64,000 nt of DNA from Eleginops maclovinus (taxonomy: Eukaryota > Chordata > Actinopteri > Perciformes > Eleginopidae): NCBI RefSeq assembly GCF_036324505.1, contig NC_086352.1, positions 23,655,637 through 23,719,636 on the forward strand, written 5' to 3'. The stretch's first letter is position 1; each line of letters starts with the position of its first letter. A program made the position numbers and the translations under genes. Positions 1-23,429 of the stretch are shown piece by piece. The notes below the pieces were generated by a model, which was not told where the DNA came from, did not search any database, and saw only the letters and a list, made by a program, of their open reading frames with translations.

Positions 1-1823
1 GAATAAACGCTTGGTTGCAGACTCGGGCTTTATGATTGGAGTGAATATTTGAGTAGTTTGTGTTTTGGTTTTCATGTCTGAGCTTAAAGTATCATTGGTT
101 ATGACTGTTCTGTTTATTTCCTATATTGTAGGACTTACGCCTACCAATATCCTACTGGGCAACTATAGTATATAATAGTACCTTTTTTATCTGGGGTAAA
201 CATCTGTCTTGTGCTCATGCTGGTGGGTCAGGAGGTGAATATGTTACACATACAGCAAACTGTGTCAAATACAGTAATGTAAGATTTAGTGATCACAGTT
301 ATTGTTTAAATTGTGTTGAAATTATTTCCAGTTTAGACATTCATTAAAGCAACAAATAAATATTGATATAGATTACCATTCCATCAATCACAATACTTTC
401 TTAGAACAATCATTCAAATATTTTGAAGGTATCTTTTCCCCACACTATTTCCTACTTTACATATCGCATTATATCATATTCTCATTAAAACTGAGAATAC
501 ATGTGTTAATTTAATACTGCATTCGCAATGTAGTGATCCACATGTAGAGTAATCAGGTGAGGGCAGTAATACAGGGTCAGTCTGGCCCAGCTGTTCTACA
601 TGACACGGTTCATAGACCCTGCATTGACAACATGTCACTAGCCTGATGCACACTAACACACACATCTTAATCATGTTCATTTTAGCAGCAAAATTTACTC
701 TCTTACTAAAATTGATGTCTTTGTGAGTTGAAGTCGCATTTAATCAAATACCCCTCATAGTCTGTCTTTTAGTCAAAATGTTCCTTTGTAGATTGTCTGT
801 GTACCAGTTGCACTGATAGTATGAACATTCACTATTTAAATCAACTAAAGAAATTCATTTGTATTTTATTTATTGTATGGGCACTTTTAGAGCATCTTGG
901 CTCACTTAAAAAAAGGGGCACATCAGCTTTTTTACCTATACGTGCTGGTAACAAGACAAAAACAGTTAGATTATGTTATATTTTCTCAGGGATAACTGTC
1001 ATGAATCCAAGCCATGTTCTTTCAACATAATCACCATACAGTAATGGTGGGAATCTAAACGATGACGGCTTCAAATACGCCAGGTCATCCCCCTTTATGA
1101 GTCACCATACTCGTTGATTAATTAACCCAACAAGACAAAAGTTGCGTCACTAAGCAAGTGTTGAACAACTCGAGTACCGACCACCACTCAACGCTTCCGT
1201 GAAAACATAGAAGTGGAGCCTGCAGCCTTGAAGTCAGACACAAAGTGTTCTTACAAGGAAAATACTTAACTCTCAATCAGGCTCTTCAGCGCGATATAGA
1301 CTTATAGACTGAAAATGATATGTTTTACTTTTTTTCTATTAAGCACTAAACCTGGTAGAAACCTATTGCTAAAGTATTTGGCAAAACTAGCTATTTTTAT
1401 ATAAAACTATTATATTATAATACAATTTCTCAAGTGATGTTGACGGGTAAGATATGTCAAGCTGGTGATGGCAGTTTATCTGGCAACTGTTCTGTCTCTA
1501 ATGTAGCAAAATCTATTTTTATTTATTATTTATTCAATCTCGGTTTAAGTTTGATCCTTTCTGACATACTGGTGCAACTTCATAAAGCCATGATCATCAT
1601 TACATTTTTCAAACTAACCCTAAATACCAATTCAACATTTTAAGGATGTTTGCACTAGGTTTAAACTCTGGTTTTATGAGAGATTAAATGACACAACACA
1701 GGTAGGATAATGTTAACTCATGCAGTTATGTTTGTCAGTATCTTTCAGTCAGTACAGCAGGTAATCTTCATCCTTGAATACGATATTTCTTGTTTTCTCA
1801 GTTGTTTTGTTTCCTCTCCACAG
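1..1823 (+). other. map2k5 intron (upstream part)
   Basis: AT-rich sequence with no exon of map2k5 that I can recognise. It contains only short chance ORFs and no tRNA or long simple repeat. Confidence 0.6.
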
Positions 1824-13084
<11,261 letters not shown>

Positions 13085-14865
13085 CGTCCTCCTGCTGCCC
13101 GCCCACAATGGACCAGGACATTCTGATCACAAACCTTGAACACTTATCGAAGGCTTCAGGATTAAGTATGTCCCAATGCACTGTACAAGTGACTCATTGA
13201 CAAAAAATGACTAGATGTTACAAACTTTATGTGAGTAATTCTTTATTTAACAGCACTCGTGCGCTGTGACAATGAGGAGCTTCTTCGACTCTTATTTCTG
13301 CATTTAAAAAAGTGCAGCATCTGCAGCTCTGCCCCAACCGTTTTTTGGGAGTAAGACAGTCTGATGGATGGAGAAAAACGGTTAGATTTAAAGGATCAGT
13401 GACAAAAAACACCTTCAAATGCATGAGACTGCAATAGGCCTGGCAGAGTAATGCCTTGATTCTGGGATGGTAGCTCAAATTACCGTCTTGTGCTTTACTG
13501 TTGAGCCCTCTAGTGAATGTTAAGGTTTCTGCCTGTGAGTAACTGCCCATGTGTGTGCCTGGTTTCCCAGTAGTGTCATTTATTACCTCAGCAAACTTAG
13601 GTTGTCACTAAAATAGCAAAATGCCCCCCAAAAATAACCTGTTTTTAATGCCTCCACTAGAACTTTGATATCCAGTTATTCCCTAATCTTGTAAGGCTGG
13701 AGCATTTAGTGGACACAGAGCTCTGTCTCTGTCTTAAAGGGGGTTTATGTGCACAACAAACCTGCACAATCAATGAGGTTTTTTTCAGCTCTGAAGTGTT
13801 GGAGTGCAATGACATGTCAACATCCATCTTTAATTGGTTCTCAGGCTTACTAACCAAACAACTAATTTATCTCATTTATTGACAGGAATCTGGCTTCCTC
13901 TCTTTTTAGAACAAATTTTGACAGTGTCCTTTTATCTCCGTTTGCACAGACAAGCCTGACATTGAATACCACTGAACAAACTACTTGAGAGTGAATTGTG
14001 CACCAGTTTTTTTGTATTAGAATCCATTAAGAATAAGAGAAACTATACACATAAAGAGAGAATGTAACAGAAACCATACGTCTTCCTCTCCTCCCTGTGA
14101 AAACCAACACATCTTGTTAATTTAGGTTTCATCCCGCTTTCTAACCAGTAAATCCTTGCTTTAGCAACATGTGTCATGTGCTGAACAGAAACTATGCTTT
14201 TCTATTGAATTGCCAAATGAGATTAGTTGATATATTATTGAAGGAAATGTTGAATGGAGTGCACCAAAGACCACTGATGACCCAAAAGGTGAATTATACC
14301 TTATGTTTCTTTAGTGACTTAAGCATAATGGGTTAAATGACTCAAAAAATGTTTTTAATGATTAACTGTTGAAATGTATAGAGCTCAAGTGCAATTAAAT
14401 GTGATTTCTTCCACAAAGTAACTGTAACACATATCCCACAGTGACAGGATATAATGGCAGTTTGTCAGACAAGGCTTAAAGCACCAGTTATTACACATGT
14501 CAATATGAGTCTCTTTAGTCAATATTCAGTGTTCTTTTGTCCCCTGTAACGATGATGAGACAATTAGTTGGTGGATTTCAAACGCTGGTCTTTTTAGTAG
14601 AGGATTTCTTGTTGGACTACTATTTTTAACGTCAAGACTGAACATTTACTTTTTGAAGAAACATTGAAAACATTCAACAGTTCACGTAGGCAGGAGTGTT
14701 CAAATTACAGTTCAATCAACGTCCATCTTTGCACGTTAAGTATAATTTGAAAAAGACCCAGTACAAAGATATTTTGAATACTAGCCACTAAACTGTGTAG
14801 CATGACAGTAATAATGCTACATGGTGTCAGTACAGTCTGAAAAACTGAATTTTGGACACATCACA

Positions 14866-14943
14866 TCATCTGGCGGTCATCTCCTTATTGCCCATTGAGA
14901 GGCCAAAGTAGCTTACGATGTTGGAGGGAAACCTCTCATAGGG
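14866..14943 (-). CDS. Orphan terminal-exon-like ORF (25 codons plus stop), unidentified
   Basis: On the minus strand an acceptor-like stretch, TTCTATTCTGACCACAG, is followed at once by an open frame starting PYERFPSNIVSYFGLS and ending KEMTAR, then TGA (complement of 14866-14868). Third positions favour C and G and the text is protein-like. I do not recognise the family. No partner exon was found further right on this strand, and the peptide is short, so this could be a last exon of a small convergent gene, a decayed exon, or chance. Confidence 0.25.
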   Translation of the reverse strand, partial: PYERFPSNIVSYFGLSMGNKEMTAR

Positions 14944-15834
14944 CTGTGGTCAGAATAGAAACATGTTATTGAATACATTATTAAACTATATTTTTATTAT
15001 GGTATCGGTTTCCTTTTGCTACCACAGCTAAGACATAGAGTTTGTGATCAGTTATTACAAATACATTTTTTGTGAACTGAACAACTAGCGGGGGGGACCA
15101 TGTCATGCTCAATCCTAAACAAACACATTTCAGTAGCGCTGATGTTCCTGCCTCTGAGACACTGCCTTTTTACTTAAGTATACTTCTGTGCAAGATGGCA
15201 TTCATTTTCATAAAATAAAATAAAAATACCAACTCACATTTTGAAGATCTTCTGGTAGCTGAAGTTTCAAAATGTTCAATTTTCAAAAGTTTCACATTAA
15301 ATAGAATATGTACTTTACATTATACCATATATATTGTTAATTATGTTTATCTAATTGTCAAATTATCTTCTATAAGAGATGACCCTTATATTGAGTTGGC
15401 CTTAAATGTAGATCAAGTACTTAGCAGTCTAAATGGGTGTGAGATAAGAAGAGTGTTTCGTGGCCACTGGCTGCTCATTAACATGCTGCAAATCTTAAAT
15501 GTATTCTTGCAATTAAAATAAAACCAAAAAGAAACTTTTATTTGTATTTTACCAGATGTCCTGTAAGGTCCAAAAGCTAAGACTTTTGTCTGCAATGTAT
15601 TCACTGGCTGTGATTGTTAAATATGATCTGCAGTATCAGTATAGAATATTTATTATTTTTTTTACTTTTCAGCTTGTGACTTTTGCCCTAATATTATTCC
15701 TGTTTTGCTTTAACCATGAAACATTCAAGGCAGTGATGTGACGCAGCAGGAACATTTGTGCTGTGATATTACTGACTTTTGGCCTTCTGTTATTATCTGT
15801 GTTGGCACATATTGCAGCCATTATGCATAAATAG

Positions 15835-15840
15835 AATAAA
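15835..15840 (+). terminator. Candidate poly(A) signal for map2k5
   Basis: AATAAA in the context ATAGAATAAAACTATT, about 2.75 kb after the map2k5 stop codon. It is plausible for a long 3' UTR but unproven. Confidence 0.3.
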
Positions 15841-16146
15841 ACTATTTAAACATTACACTTCTGGTAAGTTTGACATTTTGTTGGTCCCTTGGTATTGTGG
15901 TATCAGTGAAAACCTGAAATGAGTTTCTCAATCTGAACCATGATAAGTCAGTTTGAGAGCACAATATCAGCTTTTCACTCACTCTGAACTTCTCACTGAG
16001 GTATTTTTATTTATTATTATTTGTATGTGTGACTTTATTTCTGGTGCCCACATCATTTACCAGCTTTTGATAGCTTGCCTGATATTTTAACTTGATAATT
16101 TTGGTTTTGAGAGACTTACAGCCCCTTATTTGTACAATATTTCTAA

Positions 16147-16544
16147 TGAAAACTTCTCAAGCAATAGAGTCGAAACCCAATGAGAACACAGGAGAGCTGG
16201 AACTTGATGGCAAACACTGAAGGTTTATTAGGAAGTTACGGCCGGAGAATTGACAAGACAAGTGCTGCAGCCTCGAGTTGACACAGCGGTTACCCGATCA
16301 ATTCTGAAGATCTCTCAACCCAGTCCTATGTATTTAGCTGGTTCTGAGAAAATAATCAACATACTGCATAACAATATAAAACAGGCAAAGCACTCCACCA
16401 CCTCTATCAGCTGATGCCAACAGGCAGGAGAAATGAGACAACACACTGACAACACCCCAAGGTTGCAGGCCTGTGTTCAGTGAGTGTAATACAAACTGAT
16501 AAACTGAGTTCAAGTTATGGGCCTAAGAAAATATTTCCCCAACA
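16147..16544 (-). mobile_element. Probable solo LTR of a retrovirus-like/LTR retrotransposon
   Basis: Read on the minus strand, the block has the order of an LTR. It starts near TGTTGGGGAAA (complement of about 16534-16544), has a GC-richer U3-like middle, an AATAAA at the complement of 16224-16229, a short R/U5-like stretch including CTCATTGGGTTTCGACTC, and runs out near 16147. No internal coding region, primer-binding site or second LTR is seen, and I could not fix a target duplication. The ends are approximate. Confidence 0.45.
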
Positions 16545-18179
16545 GTGTTAACAAAATCCAATATTACACTATTGATGCATCAGACTGCATTAGTATTAGC
16601 CAGAGGTACATGATAAACTGGTAACTGTGTAAAGAACAGACAGCCTATGTGATGTTTTAGTTTACAACAAGGCTTTTGTTTCAGGATGTGGCCCCAACTC
16701 TTCACATGACTTCAAGCACACTGAAAATTGATGTTCGCTTCATTAAGAGTTTCACATTAACATGTCTTGCCTTAGAGTGACCGGAACCTGTTTGCACCTT
16801 GCTGTCTTAAGTTCAATTACAATTTTTTTTTCATAATTAATCTTGGTCAACCTTTAATTAACACCCGCCTTCTTTTGGTTATTAATGTGTGCAGCTGGTG
16901 TGTTTTTCTTTCCATTTTTTACTTGATGCGTTCTTAAAACAGCTGCTTGAGTGAAACACAAACCATGGTTATTTTAAGAGGCTAGAGAAGTCCTGTGTTT
17001 ATTTGTTGTTGTTTTTTCTCTTGAGAATCAAAAAGATGTGATTTAAAAATGATGAAACAAATCTCATAAATATGCATGTTGTCTTTCGGCTTTCATACAG
17101 ACGTATTTGGCCTTCACAGCTTCATTGTGTTACTTACTGTTGTTCTTCAATCAGAGACCTTGTCTGATGTTATTTACACAAGTTTCTGTCTGAATATAGC
17201 TACACATGTATTGACAGGAAGCCTGATTTAATAATTATGCAGCTGTGTGTGAGCCTAAGGCCCCTGACATACCTAAGAAGCACGCATCTGGGCTGGTTTG
17301 TATTTTGTGTATTATCAACAATTTAAAAGGGGCTTTAGAAAGGAGAAGGACCAACGGCCTGATTTCAAAGCTTGTCTATACTTTCATATTATATGTTTAT
17401 GCAGAAGTTAATTATAAAAGCTGAGTTACGAAAAACCTGTGATTCAGGTTACATTCACTGATCGGTGACATTCTGACCCCTTTCAAACTGCAGTGTAAGC
17501 CACAGTCATTCTTCTGATGGATGCCAAAGGTCAAATTAATACGACAAATTATGAACCAGAATACGGCTCGTCCTTGTATTTCTGTATCTTCTTTTCTTAA
17601 TGACGAGTCTCTGGTGGAAAAGAGAACTGCCTCTGTACTGTGTGAACATTGTACTACAAACATCCCACAAAAGTGTTTAATGTTTGAGAAAGTTTGTGGG
17701 AGGTTGCAAAGTGCAGGGTCGACTCTATAGTGCACCACTGTACATCGTCTGTGGACACCCTTTTGTTCGGAATACAGCCAGGCAGGAAATCATTTAGCCT
17801 TTGTCACATTTACTGTTGTATCCTTTAAAAAAATAACCTTGGACACCTCCTGTCAGATCTATTAGAGTTGTCCTAAAGTATTGACCTAAAAGCCTCTGCT
17901 GCATGCCACCAATGACACTGTTTAGAGTTATGTTGTCACTGTAAAACTCTTTATGATAGTCTGTTAAAGAGGATGTTTTATGAACTGTATTTCTAAAACT
18001 GAAAAAATCTAAAATCTCTCTTTTTTCATCTGCCAAGGTGTGCCTTGTTTGAAATGATTCTTTTTGCACTTTCATGGGAAAGTCCAATGTTCTCTTTGCC
18101 GGATATTTCGGCACTAATAGGCACACTTTAGGGGTATAACCAGTTCTTTAGCAACAACAACAACCTCTTAAAAATCTTT

Positions 18180-18800
18180 ATTGCTTCACCAAGGGAGGGT
18201 TTATATTGATCTAAATAGAAACACAACATTTTTAGTAATCTAACAAAATGCTAATGTAATGCCATTGTATTCACAGTGACTATGCTAGCAGTAGATATCA
18301 TGTTATAATGCTTAGATTGACAAAATAGCCAAAAGGACCAACCAAAATTTTGACCTGGTTGATGAAATGTTAAGGGATTACTATACACCTTGAGCAAGAT
18401 AATGTGTGACTAAAATGACATTTAAATCCATTCAATAGTTGTTGAGAACTTTCTGGGATATTAACGTTGTTATAATCTGAATGGCTCAAGTGCACTGTGA
18501 CAAAGTAATCTTTTAGTTGGTCCACTTGTCTGATCAAAATTGAGATATCTCATCAACAGTTAGATGGATGGCCACGACATTTGTTATTTCCGTTTAAGGT
18601 CCTCGGTGGATAAATCCTAAATATGTTGGTAGAAACCAACCTTTTCTTCCAGTGCCACCATCAGGTTCCCATCTGTGGTTCCCAGTGAAATGCTGCCATG
18701 AAATTTGATGCAGACATTAAGGATCTTTGTGAACTCTGATGACCCCATGATTACTATCACTGCACTGGAGCTCAGCAGGAAAAAGAGGTAACTTTGTATC
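18180..18800 (+). repeat. Old teleost dispersed repeat copy
   Basis: Phrases such as CAAAATTTTGACCTGGTTGATG, GTTAAGGGATTAC, ATCCATTCAATAGTTGTTGAG and GAAATTTGATGCAGACATT match, with decay, a repeat widespread in teleost genomes that has internal near-duplicate segments. I recall the family from its sequence but not its Repbase name. The boundaries are approximate. Confidence 0.5.
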
Positions 18801-19429
18801 TAACGTACCGTGAACTTCTGAAAGATACTAACTTGTGCTGCTGGAGCCTCATTATCTCAAGCTACCCTTTGAAAACATGTGTGACATCTCTCACACTGGA
18901 GTAGCATCAGGAGGGGATTTCTTCAGCTGAAGTATGAATGAGGGAAACAAATGCAGCATCACATACATCTGGACAGGTGAGTATTGTGTGAAGAAAATGA
19001 GGAACGTTACGTTCTTTAGGGGCCCACACTTCCTATTACTAATGCCAATCTGATCAATTGTAAGTCCAGGCCCATCTGATAACTTGTCACTTTAACAGTA
19101 AAATACAAAATTCAGAACATCAGCTTGCAATTCCTCAACTTTCATTGACTTCACTTTCAATAAGCCTAATGTGGTTATGGCTTTTGGTTGTGGTGTGCTT
19201 CCACAAGATTTTCAGTGGCCCCATATGGCAGCCCTTGTGAAAAATATCTTGGGGCACATTTTTTTTGTTTTAGGACAAAAGAAAAAGAAAAAAAAAAAAC
19301 ATTTGATTTGTTTCTGGGGGTTCAAGGTTTGAGTGAGGCATGTGAAGCCTTTAGATAAAATATTTGCATCCTATTGAGTAAGATTCTCAAAGAGTCTGTA
19401 TACTTTATAAAGCTGACATGATTACTAGA

Positions 19430-20165
19430 CTGCCGATCACATTGGCTTGACTCACCTGCAGCCTGCCCGGAGCCGAGCTGATGATCAGTCCATGTTGTGA
19501 CAGCTCCGCCACAAACGATTTCTGTTGCATGCAAATTGTGGCATCAGATGATCTATGGCTGTGCTTGGTGTGACCTATAGTGATAATATGTCTGGAATGA
19601 AAATGTGGCTGCCGCATGATCTCATCTGGCGGGCCACTATCCGGGATATTGACCGCGCTTTGTTTGGAGATGCGTCTTCATTTCTGGCAGTCCGGGCCCT
19701 TCATATTCCCAAATTCCCACCGAGCTGCGTCTCTGCTTTGTATCGGCCGATGACCTTTTTTCCAGAGCAGTCCGACTTGATTAGCACATCAGGCGGGACA
19801 ATGACTGGCCGCCCTGTACACAGCCATTACCCAGATCCCTTTATCAATGTCCTGTAATTAAAATGTCACCGTTTAATTTTCGAGCCATCGCTTTCCTCTC
19901 GGCGGAATCTTTCCTCCTATAAAAAGTGCAATCGAAATGCTCTTTTCACTGGAAACAAAAAAAGGCTTGGGAGAAAGCGTTTAGCAGCGAGGGATCAATA
20001 GGCCCTTTAGTCCGAGAGGAGGATTGATTGGTCTCTAAAATGGGATTTATAGGGGTCATGGTTTTATAGGGTGCTGATACAACTGTTAATTATAAAACAT
20101 TTGGCCCCAATTGCTGCTGTTATTAAACCTGTCCTGATTGAGGCAGGCTTCATTTATCTTTTTAC
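19430..20165. promoter_or_regulatory. Strong CNE candidate upstream of skor1
   Basis: A long repeat-free block with balanced base composition that stands apart from its AT-rich flanks. It contains TTGCATGCAAATTG (POU octamer), GGCGGGCCACTATCCGGGATAT, TATCGGCCGATGACC, GTAATTAAAATG, TTTAATTTTCGAG and many CpG dinucleotides, with no conserved reading frame. The + strand ORF 19555-19857 is open but looks like chance. Size, CpG retention and position 5 kb upstream of the SKI-family gene fit an ultra-conserved developmental enhancer. No alignment was run. Confidence 0.5.
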
Positions 20166-20690
20166 ATCATGAAAAAATGCATTTGTTTGGAAAATAAACA
20201 AGTCCTGCCGAAAAATATAATCATGTTCAACTCAGCTGCAAACTTCAAATTAATGACTGGTGGCATTAAAACCCCAAATCCTATGGACTGCTTTACAGAT
20301 TTATTTCACGTTTATGTTTACCCGATACAGTTTCTCCTGCAGTGGACCATTCCTTTTTACAAAACACGTACAAACTTTTTTCCTATCATTTATGGGCTAT
20401 GTTTGCAATTGACAGCAATACAGGAAGTGATGCAACAGTCGTTAAATAAGAGGTTTGAACTTGATCTGCTAAGAAGGCAAACCATCAATAAATGAACATA
20501 AAGTGAACTGATCAATTATTTGTGGAATATGTACGCCACAACACACTAAAATAATTACAAGTTAAATGATATGCTATTAATAAAAAACATGTGTTTTTGT
20601 AACTTTGTGAACTGCGAAATATACATTTGATACATTTATACTAATTTAATTGCAAATAAAACGCTCATTAAACGTTATTTCACACAACAA
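20166..20690. other. Intergenic spacer between two CNE candidates
   Basis: AT-rich sequence. The open + frame at 20169-20495 (about 108 codons from ATG) has no recognisable domain and AT-biased codons, so I do not call it a gene. Confidence 0.5.
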
Positions 20691-21170
20691 AACACGTCGC
20701 ATGCAGCGCCTTGTTAAATAATCCATCAGGTCTGGGTTCACCTGGTGAGTTGTGACTCCTAATGACCTCAACCTGAAGCGCATTAATGTTTCAGGTTAAA
20801 GGTTTGTTTAAACAATTGAGCGCATATCAATGAGGCCCGGGTAATTTGTATCCAACAGTAATAATAAAGAGCTCGCCTAAAATTACCGCTGAAATGTCTA
20901 ATTAAAACCTCCTCGCTGCTGATCCAGCCACGTCAGCTCACGTTTCCTCGGAATAAGCAGCGACAATGGTTGCATTCAAGTCGGCGGTCTAAATAATTAA
21001 AAAGCGAGGAATAATTACAGTATAAAATTGTAATTATTGGCGGGGGCTGCAGGGGAAGCCTCTTGATGGGGAAAGAGGAGAGGAAGCGCTGAGGATCAGG
21101 TTCGGCATCAATATTGCAGGGAGGTAAAACTGGCGAGCTCAGGCTGCACAGGCTCATGATGCTCAATACA
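20691..21170. promoter_or_regulatory. Strong CNE candidate upstream of skor1
   Basis: Dense developmental-enhancer texture: CACGTCGCATGCAGCG, GTTAAATAATCCATC, CAATTGAGCGCATATCAATGAGG, GTCTAATTAAAACC, AATAATTAAAAAGCG and GTAATTATTGGCGG. It has many TAAT/ATTA cores, few repeats and no coding frame. It sits about 3.7 kb upstream of the skor1 large exon and ends at a CA repeat. Confidence 0.45.
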
Positions 21171-21176
21171 AACTTT

Positions 21177-21227
21177 AAACACACACACACATACACACAC
21201 ACACACACCCGCACACACACGCACACC
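21177..21227. repeat. Imperfect (CA)n microsatellite
   Basis: CA units interrupted by AT and CG steps, marking the right edge of the CNE candidate. Confidence 0.95.
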
Positions 21228-22290
21228 CTCTGAAGTGTTATCTGCTGATGTGTCACTCATTCATGACAAACGGACATAAGTTGTTTGTTTTCTCTTGGCT
21301 GCCTTCTTTGATACTCTCTGTGATATGTATTTACAGTAAACAAGCTATTAGCAAAATAACTGTAAATTTGTCTACAGATTATGAAAAACCCATGAGTCTG
21401 TATCATTATTTAAGGCAGGGCCAGTCCAAGACGTTCCATGTCCAAGGTCAAATTTGATGAGCTCAAAACAAACCACATTCAGTAAAATAAGGTGTCCCTC
21501 GATACCAGAATTAATTGTCTGGTTTTTTTTAACTCGTCATGTGATTTAAGCACAACATATGCAATCCTCATCTTCTCATTTTAAGATACTGTGTACCTAT
21601 TCAGAGCTCATAGACATGGTGATATTATCTTCTCCTATGATTGTTTTATTTTTGCTCAAAACGTTGTTATTTTACCATTCATATTGTCTGTATAGTCATC
21701 TTAATATAACAAATAACCATAAAATAAAACAATAAACATGTGCAAATGGACCCTAACCCAACACTCCAACCCAAACAATCCTTGATGAAACCAATATTTG
21801 AGAGTAAATAGATAATTATCAAATATCCGATTGCAATTAACTGTTATTTTAACACATTGAAGTATACAAACCAATGCGTCAGTGCTGGCAAGATACGCAT
21901 TATCATTCTTACACATAGGAGATGATGTATTTCATGTTATATTTTAAGTAGAATATTGGTTGACAAAGCATTCTTACGTTTGTTATCATTCTCAAATTGC
22001 AAAGCACAATGCAACAGCCAAAATACAACCAAGTGTTGGGGGGAAGCTTCTGGTAGAACCCCACGAGGAAGAAGGACTGTCTTTGAAGGCGTGGCTCTTT
22101 TTCCAATTATGCTACATGATGGAAAATGTCTGAATGCTTTAGCCTTTTCCTCCCTCAACTTATTAGACGTCCTTCCTAAACTCTGTATGTCTGCAAGAAT
22201 CGACACTTCTCAATCAGCCATCGATCTGCTTATTAATAATAAATCAAGGTCCTCAAGGGCAGCCAATCGGATTGACTGTCATCATTTACA
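21228..22290. other. Intergenic spacer upstream of skor1
   Basis: AT-rich; no gene, RNA or named repeat was recognised. ORFs across 21956-22381 run into the downstream GT repeat and are not supported. Confidence 0.5.
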
Positions 22291-22291
22291 T

Positions 22292-22420
<129 letters not shown>

Positions 22421-22574
22421 TGTGAGTGAAAGAGCCTTCGGCATCATCATGTCATCCCAGATTCTCCCCATTTTCATCGCCAACATAAAACATCTTAAAA
22501 AGACTCCGAAATATTTGAAGCATAAACAAAATACTATTTTTCCTTGTCCATCGCTTATTCCTTTTCTTACTTGT

Positions 22575-22765
22575 GTTTTTAACGCGCATGCAGGCCTCAG
22601 ATTGATTTCCGTGGCCGACGGAAGCCTAACAGATGGCGGTGTAACTTGATAAATGAGCGCGGGCCTTTTGTCATTCCTGTTGCCCTCGTAAGTGCCACTC
22701 GCAGTGCCTCTTGTTGTCAGCTCGCTCCCGCTGCGGTGGAAATAATACGGCATGTGGAATGATTA
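22575..22765. promoter_or_regulatory. CNE candidate upstream of skor1
   Basis: A repeat-free, CpG-rich block with ACGCGCATGCAGG, CAGATTGATTTCCGTGG, ACAGATGGCGG, TGATAAATGAGCGCGGG and GATTACAGCTGATG (E-box). It is flanked by simple repeat and AT-rich DNA. Confidence 0.35.
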
Positions 22766-23335
22766 CAGCTGATGCTTAAAAACACACTGTGCATGTTCAG
22801 TGTATGTGGGCTCTGCCTCCTTCCACAAGAGCATCCTTGACGTAAATCAGGGTATAATCATGAATACAATTTAGAATAATATATTTTAATTACTTGTCGG
22901 TTATATCCCAGCCTTTAAATCTCATGTTGCACTTTTCCTAACGTAATCATAAATATATTCATAGCTCTTAGGGCTATAAGGGTTTCCATGTTTTAGGGTC
23001 AGCAATGGCCTAATGGGGCATGATATATTTCTGTTTCTGGTCATGTTTTTGCGTTAGAGATACAAATGTGTGAATATCAAGACTGTAGCAGACTGTAGTG
23101 TGTAACAGCTCAGCATGTCTTTCATTAATAAAGAGAGGGGAGGGCTCACACACTAACACACACTTTCACAATGTCTCTCAAACACACACACACCAAGTGT
23201 TCATTGTTTTCTGCTGTTATCTTGATTTTATAAATTGTACCTTTTTATTCTTTTTGCGTTTTAATCTTAAAATGAGTTGTCTTTGTTACACTCAGGTTAA
23301 TAAGGCTTTTGGATTGAAGGCATGACAGGAGTGTG

Positions 23336-23429
23336 TGAGAGAGAGAGAGAGCGAGAGAGAGCGAGAGGAGAGCGAGAGAGCGAGAGAGCGAGAGAGCGAG
23401 AGAGCGAGAGAGAGAGAGAGAGAGAGAGA
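23336..23429. repeat. (GA)n microsatellite with GCGAGA variant units
   Basis: GA units broken at intervals by GC steps form a loose higher-order unit GAGAGAGC. The Arg/Glu ORFs across it are artefacts. Confidence 0.97.

Larger units (their letters stand above)
13085..15860 (+). other. map2k5 3' UTR and downstream region
   Basis: Non-coding sequence after the map2k5 stop. No AATAAA occurs in the first few hundred bases. A well-formed AATAAA at 15835-15840 could end a long 3' UTR, and an ATTAAA lies near 14394. A minus-strand exon-like ORF lies at 14866-14943 and is listed separately. The true poly(A) site is not decided by sequence. Confidence 0.4.
15861..19400. other. map2k5-skor1 intergenic region, proximal part
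   Basis: Mostly AT-rich sequence without recognisable genes. It includes the LTR-like block and an old dispersed repeat (both listed). The minus-strand ORFs near 17412-17738 and 17794-18126 have no domain or splice context that I can support. Confidence 0.6.

Noticed and set aside
17412..18126. Two minus-strand ORFs of 108 and 110 codons
   Set aside because: No family resemblance and no matching splice or regulatory signals; consistent with chance open frames.
19555..19857. 100-codon ORF inside the 19.4 kb block
   Set aside because: Not protein-like and not spliced to anything; the block is better explained as non-coding conserved DNA.
20169..20495. 108-codon ORF on the + strand
   Set aside because: AT-biased codons, no recognisable domain, no promoter or poly(A) context.
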